Numbered from the stretch's first letter, positions 8,635 through 17,670 are shown. The stretch: DNA of 64,000 nt from UBA4877 sp002399345 (GCA_036752905.1 DAIORT010000007.1:37421-101420); one strand, 5' to 3'. The notes: generated from the letters alone by a model not told the origin. Numbers and translations: made by a program.

Positions 8635-10032
8635 TTAATCTATTTTTTCGTTAATGGAACGTTTTAATTTATTGTAAAGAGTAGCACGAGAGATTCCAAG
8701 CATCTTAGCAGCCTTCGTCTTATTACCCCCGCAGCTTTTTATCGCAGCCTTGATTTGTTCTGCAGTAAGCTCTGAGTACCCGGGTATGACGGCCTGCCTT
8801 ACCGGATTATAAACATTATCTGGGTGATAATCAAAGGAATCAAAAGGTACCAGGTTCTCTATCTTAAGTCTGTGCCCGTCGGAGCGGTCTATTGAGGCTT
8901 CCAATATATTCTGCAATTCACGTATGTTTCCCGGCCAATGATAATCCTTGAGTCTCGTTATTACTTCCGCATCAATATCGTGAATATTAGTGCCCAAACG
9001 TCGGTTAAGCCTGGCCACCAGTGTTGATATCAGTTCCGGTATATCGCTCTTTCGATCCCTAAGCGGCGGTACATGGATATGAAAAACATTTAAGCGGTAA
9101 TACAAATCCAACCGGAATTTCCCATCGCTTACCATCTGCCGAAGGGGAACATTTGTTGCTGTTATTATACGGGCATCAATGGAAATTTCATAGGTACCGC
9201 CTACCCTGGTTACTTCATGATCCTGGAGGACACGCAGTAATTTTGGCTGCGTGGTGAGCGGCAGTTGGCCGATTTCATCTAAAAAAAGGCTTCCCTTATC
9301 AGCCAGCTCAAATTTGCCCGGTTTCCCGTTCTTGCTTGCCCCGGTAAATGCCCCTGATTCGTAACCAAAGAGTTCGGACTCCGCCAGGGATTCAGGTATT
9401 GCCGAACAGTTAACCCTAATAAAACGGTTGTCCTTCCTTACGCTCAAACCATGTATGGCATTGGCTACCAGTTCTTTACCACTGCCACTCTCTCCTTCTA
9501 TGAGTACATTTGAGTTGTTCTTGGCCGCCAGCCGTATCTCCTCTTTGAGGGTTTTTATACACTCACTTCTGCCAGTGATTTGATCTATGGAGTATTTCTC
9601 CATTTCCAAATCCTTTATATATTTTTGGGCAGTTTTAAGCTGACCAGAAATGTTCTCCACCTTTTTTGAAAGTTCCATGGCTACCCGCTGCTCATTGAGG
9701 AAGGTTAATACCATTGCTCCAAGAAGCTTGTGATCCTCTCCGAAAAGAGGATAGTAATTGGCATAAACAACACCCCCTGTGTCAGGTGTCATCAGTGGCT
9801 GGCCAAACAACGGTTTCTTTGTACGCAGAACCTCATCAAAGTAAGAGCCAGGTATCATATGATAAGTAAAAAGTTTGTGAAAAATAATATCTGATGACTT
9901 GATGCCGGTCATTTCCATCCAGTATGGACTAACATACAGGTAGTGTCCTGTAGTATCGACAATTGCGATGGATAACTTATCGGCACTGAAACATGCGGAA
10001 ATAATCTCCGGATTCAGGTTATTTTCCATCAT
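8635..10032 (-). CDS. sigma-54-dependent activator with PAS sensor, Fis-type HTH
   Basis: Enhancer-binding protein that remodels sigma-54 RNA polymerase. The 465 residues comprise a PAS domain (about 10-125), a linker helix, an AAA+ domain with Walker A GESGSGKE (about 180), the sigma-54 contact loop GAFTGA (about 240), Walker B GSLFLDEIGQ, the arginine-finger region FRLDLYYRLNVFHIHVPPL, and a C-terminal Fis-type HTH (KTKAAKMLGISRATLYNKLK). It is divergent from the catabolic operon starting at 10276, which has a sigma-54 promoter and upstream palindrome in the intergenic space; the same pair of elements recurs at 47.5 kb. The PAS domain probably senses the pathway's aromatic or cyclic substrate. 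Confidence 0.93.
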   Translation of the reverse strand: MMENNLNPEIISACFSADKLSIAIVDTTGHYLYVSPYWMEMTGIKSSDIIFHKLFTYHMIPGSYFDEVLRTKKPLFGQPLMTPDTGGVVYANYYPLFGEDHKLLGAMVLTFLNEQRVAMELSKKVENISGQLKTAQKYIKDLEMEKYSIDQITGRSECIKTLKEEIRLAAKNNSNVLIEGESGSGKELVANAIHGLSVRKDNRFIRVNCSAIPESLAESELFGYESGAFTGASKNGKPGKFELADKGSLFLDEIGQLPLTTQPKLLRVLQDHEVTRVGGTYEISIDARIITATNVPLRQMVSDGKFRLDLYYRLNVFHIHVPPLRDRKSDIPELISTLVARLNRRLGTNIHDIDAEVITRLKDYHWPGNIRELQNILEASIDRSDGHRLKIENLVPFDSFDYHPDNVYNPVRQAVIPGYSELTAEQIKAAIKSCGGNKTKAAKMLGISRATLYNKLKRSINEKID

Positions 10033-10075
10033 TTAATTGATCTTCCCTTCACATGAAGTAACACATTATGCAAGG

Positions 10076-10091
10076 TGTCTAATGGTAGACA
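10076..10091 (+). promoter_or_regulatory. upstream activator site for the sigma-54 regulator
   Basis: Interrupted palindrome TGTCTAATGGTAGACA (arms TGTCT/AGACA), 84 bases before the -24 element. A 15-of-16 match is present at 47600-47615 on the minus strand at similar distance from another sigma-54 promoter. The shared sequence and location identify it as the likely binding site of the activator encoded at 8635-10032. Confidence 0.75.
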
Positions 10092-10175
10092 ATATTTATA
10101 CGATTATTTTGAGTCTATACAACTCTTTATACAATAGTTTACCGTACTATTCACCACTTTTCAAGCATTTTCGAC

Positions 10176-10192
10176 TTGGCATATAAATTGCT
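10176..10192 (+). promoter_or_regulatory. sigma-54 (-24/-12) promoter
   Basis: TTGGCATATAAATTGCT matches the sigma-54 consensus with GG at 10178-10179 and GC at 10190-10191, the required spacing. It reads toward the cyclase gene 84 bases downstream. Confidence 0.9.
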
Positions 10193-10275
10193 TATATATT
10201 AGGTGCAGCAGTAAGGGCAAATAAATTTTTTCTAGCTGTAAAACTATCTTAAATACTTTAAAGGAGTGATTTGAA

Positions 10276-11052
10276 ATGAAGTTAGTAGATCTAAGTTGTA
10301 CATGGACACCGGATTTACCGGTCGAGCCAAAGGAATCAATCCCGAAGATGATCTATTGGGATCATAAAAGCAAGGTATCTATTGACTCGTATCTTGGTAC
10401 ATTCCCTGGGCTAAAGGAAGAAGACCTGCCGGACGGCGAGGCTTGGGCAATTGAAGGAATGCAGACCGGGACTCATACCGGCACACACATGGACGCTCCA
10501 TATCATTTTGCTTCAACCATGAACAATGGAGAACGTGCCTGGACAATTGATGAAGTTCCTCTGGATTGGTGCATGGGAGACGGAGTAGTAATCGATGCCA
10601 CAGACAGACCCGATGGCTATGTACTAACTGCTAAAGATCTTGACGAGTACTTTAAGAAAATAAATTACACTCTAAAACCTGGCGATGTAGTTTTACTTCA
10701 TACAACAGCTCAAACGCAGTGGGGAAATGAAAAATACCTGGTAACAGGCTGCGGTGTTGGCAGAGAAGGAACCTTATGGCTATTAAATCATGGTGTACAT
10801 GCAGTCGGGACCGACGCTTGGAGCTGGGATGCACCCCTGCCACTTGTAGCTAAACAATATGCGAAAGATAAAGATCCGTCCATCATCTGGGAAGGACATA
10901 AAGCAGGCAGAGAGAAAGCCTATGTTCAGATGGAAAAATTGCAACATCTTGAAAAACTTCCGCACTATGGATTCACTGTTATCGCTTTCCCTATAAAAAT
11001 CAAAGCTGCCAGTGCTGGATGGGTTCGCCCCGTGGCAATATTTAACGATTAG
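10276..11052 (+). CDS. cyclase-family metal-dependent hydrolase (COG1878)
   Basis: A 258-residue cytoplasmic enzyme of the kynurenine-formamidase-like cyclase family. The metal-binding signature HTGTHMDAPYHF is at about residue 73, followed by the family segments DGVVIDATDR, VLLHTTAQTQWG and a later GTDAWSWDAPLP. Family members hydrolyse amide or carbon-carbon bonds in ring compounds; in clostridial phloroglucinol degradation a member opens dihydrophloroglucinol. With a beta-keto acid cleavage enzyme and a 3-hydroxyacyl-CoA dehydrogenase in the same operon, opening of a cyclic 1,3-dione is the best guess, not proven. It is the first gene behind the sigma-54 promoter; AAAGGAG precedes the ATG. 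Confidence 0.85.
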   Translation: MKLVDLSCTWTPDLPVEPKESIPKMIYWDHKSKVSIDSYLGTFPGLKEEDLPDGEAWAIEGMQTGTHTGTHMDAPYHFASTMNNGERAWTIDEVPLDWCMGDGVVIDATDRPDGYVLTAKDLDEYFKKINYTLKPGDVVLLHTTAQTQWGNEKYLVTGCGVGREGTLWLLNHGVHAVGTDAWSWDAPLPLVAKQYAKDKDPSIIWEGHKAGREKAYVQMEKLQHLEKLPHYGFTVIAFPIKIKAASAGWVRPVAIFND

Positions 11053-11067
11053 AGGGGGAGAATAATT

Positions 11068-12336
11068 ATGGCTGAGAATCAAGAGGGTAAATTTTATTAT
11101 GGTTGGTATGTTGTTGTTGTTGCATTTGTATTGTTGGCATTTGTCGGCGCGCCTGGTATTTCCATGTCTGGCCTGCCGGTTGTGTCTATTGTAAAAGATT
11201 TTAATGTAAGTGTCACCAATGTAATGCTTATGGGTGCATTAAGTATGATGGGTGCTATGGTAGGCACTCTCTTTGCTGGCAAAGTTTTTATGCGTTTTGG
11301 TCTACGTAAGACTGTCTCCTGTGGGCTTATTTTAAGCGGAACATTTTGGATGATTATTTCGACCGTAAAGAACTTTAAGTTTATGATTGTTCTAGCTTTC
11401 TTAGCAGGTGTTATCGGTACATTTACAACTACCCTCCCTGCTTCCATTGTGATAAACAACTGGTTCGGCCCTAAGCTTAGGGGAAAAGCAATGGGTATAA
11501 CAATGATCGGTCTCAGTGCTGGTGCGGTTGTACTCAGTCCTATTGTAGCAAATATCATCACTTCTGCAACATGGAGAGGAGCATACCGGCTATATGGAAT
11601 TTTAGCCTGGGTAATGATTCCGTTTGTACTATTAACGTTCTATGATACACCCGCTGCAAAGAGCATAAAACGCCAGGGAGACGTACCGGGGGAAAAGGCT
11701 GCAGAAAAAGCTGCAGGTGTAGACCCGGCAGGTATGACGGCAGGTGAAGCTCTGCACACTCCTATATTTTGGACATTAGTTGTTGCCCTGTTTATTATCA
11801 ATGGTTTGGGCGCAGCATGGAACGGCAACGGCCCTACCTTCCTTACCACTATAGGTTATACTCCGGTAAAGGCATCATTCCTTGTATCATTATGTTCTTT
11901 AGCTGCTATTATAGCTAAGGTATTATATGGAATATACAATGACATAAATGGCTCAAGAAAAACATTTAACCTATTCCTTATGCCAGTAATAGCTGCAAGT
12001 ATTTGTCTTATACTTTCACCTAAGATGCCGGCTCTGGCCTATGCGGCAGCAATACTGTATGGTCTTTCTTTTCCAAATGCGACCGTTGGTTCCCCGCTTA
12101 TTACTGGTGAGCTGTTCGGGCCAAAGAACTATAGCATATTGGTAGGCTATACACAATTTGTAGCCTCTTTAGGCTCGGCTATTTTCCCAATGATTGTTTC
12201 ATCAATATATGGAGCAACCGGTGATTACGTTTATTCGTGGGTTTCTGTATTAGTACTTTCATTATTAGCTTTAGTATTAATCAATCTAACTTATGTTGCC
12301 AAGAAAAATTATATTTCCAAAAAAAGTACCATTTAG
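11068..12336 (+). CDS. MFS transporter, oxalate/formate antiporter-like (OFA) family
   Basis: A 422-residue permease with 12 predicted helices. The start (FYYGWYVVVVAFVLLAF) is typical of OFA/monocarboxylate-type MFS carriers, and helix 2-3 has the LFAGKVFMRFGLRKTV version of the MFS loop motif. A cytoplasmic central loop rich in Ala, Gly and Lys lies at about 200-230. It follows the cyclase by 15 bases with GAGGGGGAG before the ATG, so it belongs to the sigma-54 operon and likely brings in the pathway substrate, an organic acid or phenolic compound. Confidence 0.88.
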   Translation: MAENQEGKFYYGWYVVVVAFVLLAFVGAPGISMSGLPVVSIVKDFNVSVTNVMLMGALSMMGAMVGTLFAGKVFMRFGLRKTVSCGLILSGTFWMIISTVKNFKFMIVLAFLAGVIGTFTTTLPASIVINNWFGPKLRGKAMGITMIGLSAGAVVLSPIVANIITSATWRGAYRLYGILAWVMIPFVLLTFYDTPAAKSIKRQGDVPGEKAAEKAAGVDPAGMTAGEALHTPIFWTLVVALFIINGLGAAWNGNGPTFLTTIGYTPVKASFLVSLCSLAAIIAKVLYGIYNDINGSRKTFNLFLMPVIAASICLILSPKMPALAYAAAILYGLSFPNATVGSPLITGELFGPKNYSILVGYTQFVASLGSAIFPMIVSSIYGATGDYVYSWVSVLVLSLLALVLINLTYVAKKNYISKKSTI

Positions 12337-12425
12337 AATGGCTGCTTAGATATAAAAAAAAGTACCAAGTACTTGTTCTAAAAAACAAGGTACGATGGCA
12401 ACATAATTATGGAGGTATATCAGCT

Positions 12426-13343
12426 TTGGATATCGTCCAACCTTTTTTAGAACATGTCAAGGGGAATACCTGGTGTATAGTAACAAAACGTTCACGTATC
12501 CCTTTATTCAAACTGGAAGGCGGCAGGGTAGTCCTCATTGACTCCGGTATTTCTACAACGGATCGTGGAGGGATCTTTTCCCTGCTGGCACAAAATGCCC
12601 TTACCGTAGCTGCAGTCTTGACCAGCCATGCCCATGTTGATCATATAGGTAATCACAAGGCCCTGCAGAAAGAGCAGGGATCAAAATTATATATGACGCT
12701 GTTTGATGCGGCGATTAGTGAAAATCCCTTGTATGCGCAGGCCTATTTCTATGGAATTAACTATCGAAATGTTATTAAGTATACGGCCACTTATCTTTGT
12801 CATGCCGACTACTTAATCAGGCCGGAGGATGAGTTCATTGATATTGAAGGTGCCCGGTTTAAAATATTACGGCTTCCCGGACATACGGCAGAACATCTTG
12901 GATTCGTCACTCCTGATTCGGTAGCCTATTTGGCTGATGCTCTTTTAAGCGATCATGTGCTGGAATCAGTACGAATTCCATACTGCATAAGCTGTGCTTT
13001 GGATCTTGATACCAAAAACCGCATTGGCAAAATGAAATATGATCGTTATATTGTAGCCCACAACGGAGTTTATGAAAATATCAGTACTCTTGTTAAACGG
13101 AACATAGATAATATACTCAGTAAAGTAGATATAATCTACAAAATAGCAGATCATTATATGTCAATGGAACAGATTTTAGCTAAAACATGCGCAGCCTTGG
13201 GCATACGTACGGATAGCATTTATAAAATCAGTTCTTCAGAACAAAGCGTCAGAGTCTACATGGAATATCTGATTGAAGAAGGCCGGCTGGTACAGCGGGC
13301 CAACGACGGAATTATCGAGTATATTCGAACTGACTGCACTTAA
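12426..13343 (+). CDS. MBL-fold metallo-hydrolase
   Basis: A 305-residue metallo-beta-lactamase-fold hydrolase. It carries the metal motif SHAHVDHIG (HxHxDH) near residue 70, the third histidine in LPGHTAEHLGF near 155, and the bridging Asp in YLADALLSD. A C-terminal part of about 90 residues looks helical, as in the winged-helix end of some family members. The frame is open back to 12237 inside the MFS gene, but GGAGGT about 10 bases before TTG at 12426 makes that the probable start. An imperfect hairpin (12370-12394) lies between it and the MFS gene. A thioester or lactone hydrolase role in the operon is a guess. Confidence 0.8.
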   Translation: MDIVQPFLEHVKGNTWCIVTKRSRIPLFKLEGGRVVLIDSGISTTDRGGIFSLLAQNALTVAAVLTSHAHVDHIGNHKALQKEQGSKLYMTLFDAAISENPLYAQAYFYGINYRNVIKYTATYLCHADYLIRPEDEFIDIEGARFKILRLPGHTAEHLGFVTPDSVAYLADALLSDHVLESVRIPYCISCALDLDTKNRIGKMKYDRYIVAHNGVYENISTLVKRNIDNILSKVDIIYKIADHYMSMEQILAKTCAALGIRTDSIYKISSSEQSVRVYMEYLIEEGRLVQRANDGIIEYIRTDCT

Positions 13344-13386
13344 CAATCAATTTATAAATAAACTTTATGATACAAGGAGGATTATT

Positions 13387-14250
13387 ATGGACAAGGTTTT
13401 TATTACTGCTGCATTAACAGGAACCTCAATAAGCCGGGAAGCCGCACCAACTGTTCCAATATTTCCTGAGGAAATCGCCGAGCAGGTTGTAGATGTAGCA
13501 AAGGCAGGAGCTGCCATGGCACATATCCATGTAAGAGATGACAAAGGATGGCCGACTATAGACGTTGAAAAGTTTACAAAAACATTTGAAGCCATCCAGC
13601 TGGCTACAAAGGCGGCAGGGGTTGATATAATTGTAAATCTCACCACCTCCGGATCCGTTAAACTGGAGAAGAATGAGACACGTTTGGCCCACGTTAAGAA
13701 ACTGCGCCCCGATATGTGCTCTTTTGACTCAGGTACATTCAACTGGAATTACGGCGGTGTTTTCGTAAATGCTCCCGACTTTCTTGAGGATCTATCCAAA
13801 TGTGTAATTGAAAACAATGTAAAACCTGAGTTTGAAATCTTTGACAACGGCATGCTTGGAAATGCAATTTATTGCATAAATAAATTTAATATACCCCAGC
13901 CATGTCATTTCCAGTTCGTACTGGGCGTGGGCGGTGCTGCCAGCGCTACCACACGCAATCTGGTATTCCTGCAGGAAATGCTGCCGAAGGGATCAACCTG
14001 GTCGGTAACCGGCATAGGCAAAGCACATATACCGATGATGCTCGCTGGTTTATCATTAGGCTGCAATGGTCTTCGTGTAGGATTGGAAGACAATGTCTAT
14101 ATGTCAAAGGGTGTAAAAGCCACTAACGTCAAGCTGGTAGAGCGCGCCGCAGAGTTGATTGAACTGACCGGCCATGAGGTTGCTACTACGGACGAGACCA
14201 GAGAAATATTAGGTCTAAAGCGTCATTCTCTTGAAGAATATCATGCATAA
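13387..14250 (+). CDS. beta-keto acid cleavage enzyme (BKACE, DUF849)
   Basis: A 287-residue zinc enzyme of the BKACE family, whose members condense a beta-keto acid with acetyl-CoA to give acetoacetate and a new acyl-CoA, or the related cleavage. Seen: TAALTG at the N-terminus, the metal-binding AHIHVRDDKG near residue 45, VNLTTSGS, the FEIFDNGML segment and the C-terminal GLEDNVY loop. The founding member acts on 3-keto-5-aminohexanoate; a relative cleaves triacetate in phloroglucinol breakdown. The lysine-fermentation genes expected with the first role are absent, so the second type fits better here. AAGGAGG precedes the ATG at 13387. Confidence 0.9.
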   Translation: MDKVFITAALTGTSISREAAPTVPIFPEEIAEQVVDVAKAGAAMAHIHVRDDKGWPTIDVEKFTKTFEAIQLATKAAGVDIIVNLTTSGSVKLEKNETRLAHVKKLRPDMCSFDSGTFNWNYGGVFVNAPDFLEDLSKCVIENNVKPEFEIFDNGMLGNAIYCINKFNIPQPCHFQFVLGVGGAASATTRNLVFLQEMLPKGSTWSVTGIGKAHIPMMLAGLSLGCNGLRVGLEDNVYMSKGVKATNVKLVERAAELIELTGHEVATTDETREILGLKRHSLEEYHA

Positions 14251-14280
14251 AAAATGACACTTTAAAATTTTAATATTTAA

Positions 14281-14309
14281 GCGCCCTGTCACAACTATTG
14301 GGAGGGCGC
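14281..14309 (+). promoter_or_regulatory. intercistronic stem-loop
   Basis: GCGCCCT/AGGGCGC stem of 7 bp with a 15-base loop between the BKACE and thiolase genes, without a T-run. It is more likely an RNA processing or stability element setting relative expression than a terminator. Confidence 0.5.
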
Positions 14310-14361
14310 ATCAGCAACTCATTATGATTTTAATAATGCTTATAACAAGGAGGAAATGTAT

Positions 14362-15585
14362 ATGCGAGAAGTAGTATTTGTGGATGGAGCTCGTTCCGCC
14401 TTCTGTAACTTAGGCGGCGGATTTAGAGATCTGTCTTCTACAGAAATCGCTGGTCACGTTTTAAAGGGTCTTATAGAACGGACTGGTATATTAGAGCGCA
14501 GTAAAGTAGACGGCTTGTTCTGCGGAAATGCGCTGCGGGACATGCGTTGCAATGATATAGCCCGTGATGCGGCACTCAGGGGCGGATTACCACCGGAGAC
14601 TGAAGCGCACTATGTAGAAATGCAGTGCGGCTCGGCAATAACATGTGTAAATCACGCTGCAGCTATGATTGGTTTAGGCTATGCAGACGTACTTTTAGTT
14701 GGCGGCATGGAATCTTATTCGACAATGAACATCGATTTTTCCATGAACGACAGACCATATAGACTTGTTCCTCCCATTCCATTGGCACCCCACCTGGCAC
14801 CTCAAAAAAATGAGGATATAACCATGATCCAGGTTAGTGACGAAATGGCAGAAAACTGGGATATATCCAGAGAACAGGCAGATGAATATGCAGCCAGAAG
14901 TCAGCAGAGATTGGCTCAGGCGTACAAAAAGGGTATAACCGGTGATGAAATCATCCCGATTACCATACCGGCAACACCTGATTCTCCTGAAGTTGTTATA
15001 GACAAAGATGAATTCCCACGTCCTAACACCACACCGGAGATCCTGGCAAAACTGCGTCCTGTTAATAAAGGTGGAATAACTACGGCAGGTAATGCTTCCG
15101 GTCAGAATGACGGCGCCGCTTTTCTGTTGATGATGTCGGCAGACAAGGCAAAAGAATTGGGATACAAGCCTATTGCCCGCTGGATTATCGGAGCAGATAT
15201 AGGCGTTCGTCCTGCACACATGGGTATCGGCCCTGCTTTTTCAAATCTTAAGGCTATGAAATTGGCCGGTTTGCAGTTATCCGATCTTGAAGTAATTGAA
15301 TGTAATGAGGCATTTGCTGCTCAGAACCTGTCCGTAATCAAAGAGATGGAGTCCCGGACCGGTGAAAAGATTGATCAGTCTAAATGGAATCCTAACGGAG
15401 GGGCTGTCGCCATTGGACACCCTAACGGTGCTTCCGGTGCTCGTGTCGCTATGTTTGCAATGCGTCAATTAGAGCAAACCGGCGGACGGTATGGTTTGTT
15501 TTCATCCTGTTGCGGCGGCGGACACGGAACCACCACCATCATTGAAAACCTGAGACGTGAAAAAGGAGGAAACAAGAATGCGTGA
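14362..15585 (+). CDS. acetyl-CoA acetyltransferase (thiolase), catalytically complete
   Basis: Thiolase of 407 residues that would split acetoacetyl-CoA or a longer 3-ketoacyl-CoA with CoA. Catalytic features are present: the nucleophilic Cys in VEMQCGSAITC (about residue 90), CNEAFAAQN, GHPNGASGAR with the catalytic His, and a C-terminal Cys in SSCCGGGHG. The usual Cys-Ala-Ser-Gly around the nucleophile is replaced by QCGSA, an unusual version. ATG at 14362 is preferred to 14356 because GGAGG is 8 bases upstream. Its stop overlaps the start of a paralogue that lacks these residues. Confidence 0.9.
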   Translation: MREVVFVDGARSAFCNLGGGFRDLSSTEIAGHVLKGLIERTGILERSKVDGLFCGNALRDMRCNDIARDAALRGGLPPETEAHYVEMQCGSAITCVNHAAAMIGLGYADVLLVGGMESYSTMNIDFSMNDRPYRLVPPIPLAPHLAPQKNEDITMIQVSDEMAENWDISREQADEYAARSQQRLAQAYKKGITGDEIIPITIPATPDSPEVVIDKDEFPRPNTTPEILAKLRPVNKGGITTAGNASGQNDGAAFLLMMSADKAKELGYKPIARWIIGADIGVRPAHMGIGPAFSNLKAMKLAGLQLSDLEVIECNEAFAAQNLSVIKEMESRTGEKIDQSKWNPNGGAVAIGHPNGASGARVAMFAMRQLEQTGGRYGLFSSCCGGGHGTTTIIENLRREKGGNKNA

Positions 15586-16777
15586 TGTTGTTATCGTAGA
15601 CGGAGCACGTTCCGCTTTTACAAAATTCGGAGGATCACTTAAGGCTTATGCATCAGTGGATATCGCAACACTGGTGGTTAATGATCTGTTAAAGCGCACC
15701 GGTATACTGGACAAGGGTAAAGTAGACAGCCTTATGGCCGGCTGTGCCCTCGGAGATATGAAAACAAAAGACATAGCAAGATACATCGTTTTACAATCAA
15801 AATTGCCGATGGAAACCTCTGGCACTTTTGTCGAAATGCAAGGCGGTTCGGCCATTGCAGGGCTCAATCATGCCGCATGGAAAATTAAAGCCGGCATGTC
15901 TGAGGTTGCTATAGTCGGTGGCATGGAGTCTTACTCCACCTTTACGGCTAAATTCCCAATGTGCCGTCCACAGTATAAATTTATCGCTCCATATGCCTTA
16001 AAACCAGAGCATACTCCTAATAAAGAGCGTGACCTCGACAGGGCATCTTTGGATGATAAGATGGCCGCTGAATGGGGGATCACCCGTGAGCAGGCCGATA
16101 CGTATGCAGCCAGGAGCCAAGAACGCCTAGCCCAAGCTTATAAGAAGGGAATTACCGGAGATGAAATCGTCCCGATTGTAATCCCTGCCACACGCAAGGC
16201 ACCGGAAATTGTTATAAATAAAGATGATTCTCCATGTCCTGACATAACGGCTGAGGAACTTTCAAAACTGCAACCGGTAAACCAGAGCGGCATTACTACA
16301 GCGGGTAACTCCACCGGTTTGAATGACGGTGCAGCCTTTATGCTGATAATGACTGCTGAGAAAGCACAGGAACTCGGTTATAGGCCTATAGCCCGTTGGG
16401 TAACCGGAGCTCACTGCGGCGTACGTGAAGATTATACAGGCATAGCACCTGCATACTCTAACCTCAAAGCCATAAAGCAAGCCGGCCTCAAACTGGAGGA
16501 TATCGACGTGATTGAGTGCAATGAGGTATCTGCTGCAGAGAACCTGGCTGTCATAAGCGAGATGGAAAAACAGACCGGCAAAAAGATTGATAAAGAAAAA
16601 TGGAATCCAAACGGAGGTGCTATTGCCATAGGGAACCCTAACGCAGCCTCAGGTGCCCGTATGACCATGTTTGCTATGCGTCAACTTGAACAAACATCAG
16701 GTAAATATGGCATGGCCTCTACTTGCTGTGCAGGTGGCCAGGGAGCTACTGTAATCATCGAGAATCTCAGACACTAA
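15578..16777 (+). CDS. thiolase-like protein lacking catalytic Cys and His
   Basis: A 399-residue paralogue of the preceding thiolase, alike from end to end (MRDVVIVDGARSAFTKFGG; DEIVPIVIPATRKAPE). Key residues differ: the nucleophile position reads VEMQGGSAIAG (Cys to Gly), NEAFA reads NEVSA, and GHPNGASG reads GNPNAASG (catalytic His to Asn); only the C-terminal Cys (TCCAGGQG) remains. The frame is intact and the ribosome binding site (AAAGGAGG, 7 bases before ATG) is strong, so it is expressed as a protein rather than decaying. It overlaps its partner by 8 bases, suggesting translational coupling and perhaps a heteromer with a non-catalytic subunit. Confidence 0.88.
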   Translation: MRDVVIVDGARSAFTKFGGSLKAYASVDIATLVVNDLLKRTGILDKGKVDSLMAGCALGDMKTKDIARYIVLQSKLPMETSGTFVEMQGGSAIAGLNHAAWKIKAGMSEVAIVGGMESYSTFTAKFPMCRPQYKFIAPYALKPEHTPNKERDLDRASLDDKMAAEWGITREQADTYAARSQERLAQAYKKGITGDEIVPIVIPATRKAPEIVINKDDSPCPDITAEELSKLQPVNQSGITTAGNSTGLNDGAAFMLIMTAEKAQELGYRPIARWVTGAHCGVREDYTGIAPAYSNLKAIKQAGLKLEDIDVIECNEVSAAENLAVISEMEKQTGKKIDKEKWNPNGGAIAIGNPNAASGARMTMFAMRQLEQTSGKYGMASTCCAGGQGATVIIENLRH

Positions 16778-16806
16778 TATTACTTGTGAAGAAAGGACGG
16801 ATTAAC

Positions 16807-17670
16807 ATGGAAATAAAGAAGGTATTTGTAATCGGAGGCGGCGTTATGGGCAGACAGATCGCCCTGAACTCCGCTATATACGGCTATCAAGTCAAGATCT
16901 ATGACAAGATTCCCGCAGTATGTGATAAAGTGCAGGCATGGGAAGTTGAGTATCTCGCAGGCCGTATTAAAAAAGGCCGTATGACGGAGGACCAGGTCAA
17001 GCAGGCCAAGGATCACTTTACTATAGTACGTGATGCACAAGAGGCTGCTGATGCAGATCTGGTCATTGAGGCTGTTGTTGAAAGACAAGATGTAAAGGCC
17101 GATGTCTTCAAGGAGTTTAGCGGTATCGTACAACCGGATACAATCCTGGCAACAAACTCAAGCTACATGGTTTCTTCCATGTTCAAGGATTGTGTCTCTC
17201 ATCCAGAGCGGCTGTTAAACTGCCATTATTATAATCCGGCACTGGTAATGAAATTCGTGGAGGTTGTCCAGGGTGAACATACCAATCCCAAGGTAGCGGA
17301 TGCGGTTATGGAATTCTGTCGCAGCACAGGAAAAGATCCTATTTGTATGAAAAAGGAGCTCCCCGGTTTCGCAGCCAACCGTATAGTAAGTGTCATTAAT
17401 GCCGAGGCACGTTTCCTGGTACAGAATGGATATCTGACATATCAGGAAGTTGATAAAGCATGTGAAGAGGGACTGGGACATCCTATGGGGCCCTTCCGTC
17501 TTATGGATATGACAGGCATTGATTTATCATACGATCTGATGAAGGCCGGCATGGCTATGGATGGCAAAAAACCGGATTGCTATGATATGGTTGAGAAAAT
17601 GGTTAAAGAAGGAAACCTGGGCCGTAAAACAGGTAAGGGCTTCTATGACTATACAAAAGAAAATAAGTAA
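16807..17670 (+). CDS. 3-hydroxyacyl-CoA dehydrogenase family protein
   Basis: NAD-dependent dehydrogenase of 287 residues, the usual length for short-form 3-hydroxybutyryl-CoA dehydrogenases. Rossmann motif VFVIGGGVMGRQIA at the start, ATNSSYMVSS, the catalytic-His segment NCHYYNPALVMKFVEVV, and the C-terminal GNLGRKTGKGFYDY. In phloroglucinol-type pathways a member of this family oxidises 3-hydroxy-5-oxohexanoate, which would fit between the cyclase and the BKACE. AAAGGACGG precedes the ATG at 16807. It is the last gene of the sigma-54 operon and is followed by a terminator. Confidence 0.9.
   Translation: MEIKKVFVIGGGVMGRQIALNSAIYGYQVKIYDKIPAVCDKVQAWEVEYLAGRIKKGRMTEDQVKQAKDHFTIVRDAQEAADADLVIEAVVERQDVKADVFKEFSGIVQPDTILATNSSYMVSSMFKDCVSHPERLLNCHYYNPALVMKFVEVVQGEHTNPKVADAVMEFCRSTGKDPICMKKELPGFAANRIVSVINAEARFLVQNGYLTYQEVDKACEEGLGHPMGPFRLMDMTGIDLSYDLMKAGMAMDGKKPDCYDMVEKMVKEGNLGRKTGKGFYDYTKENK

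Noticed and set aside
10652..11082. Minus-strand ORFs opposite the cyclase gene.
   Set aside because: Antisense shadows with no start signals or recognisable motifs.
13387..14250. Lysine fermentation (Kce) as the role of the BKACE gene.
   Set aside because: None of the neighbouring lysine-fermentation genes (aminomutases, kdd, kal) is present; the operon has a cyclase and thiolases instead.
14281..14309. A terminator splitting the sigma-54 operon.
   Set aside because: The stem lacks a T-run and the thiolase gene downstream has no separate promoter that I can see.
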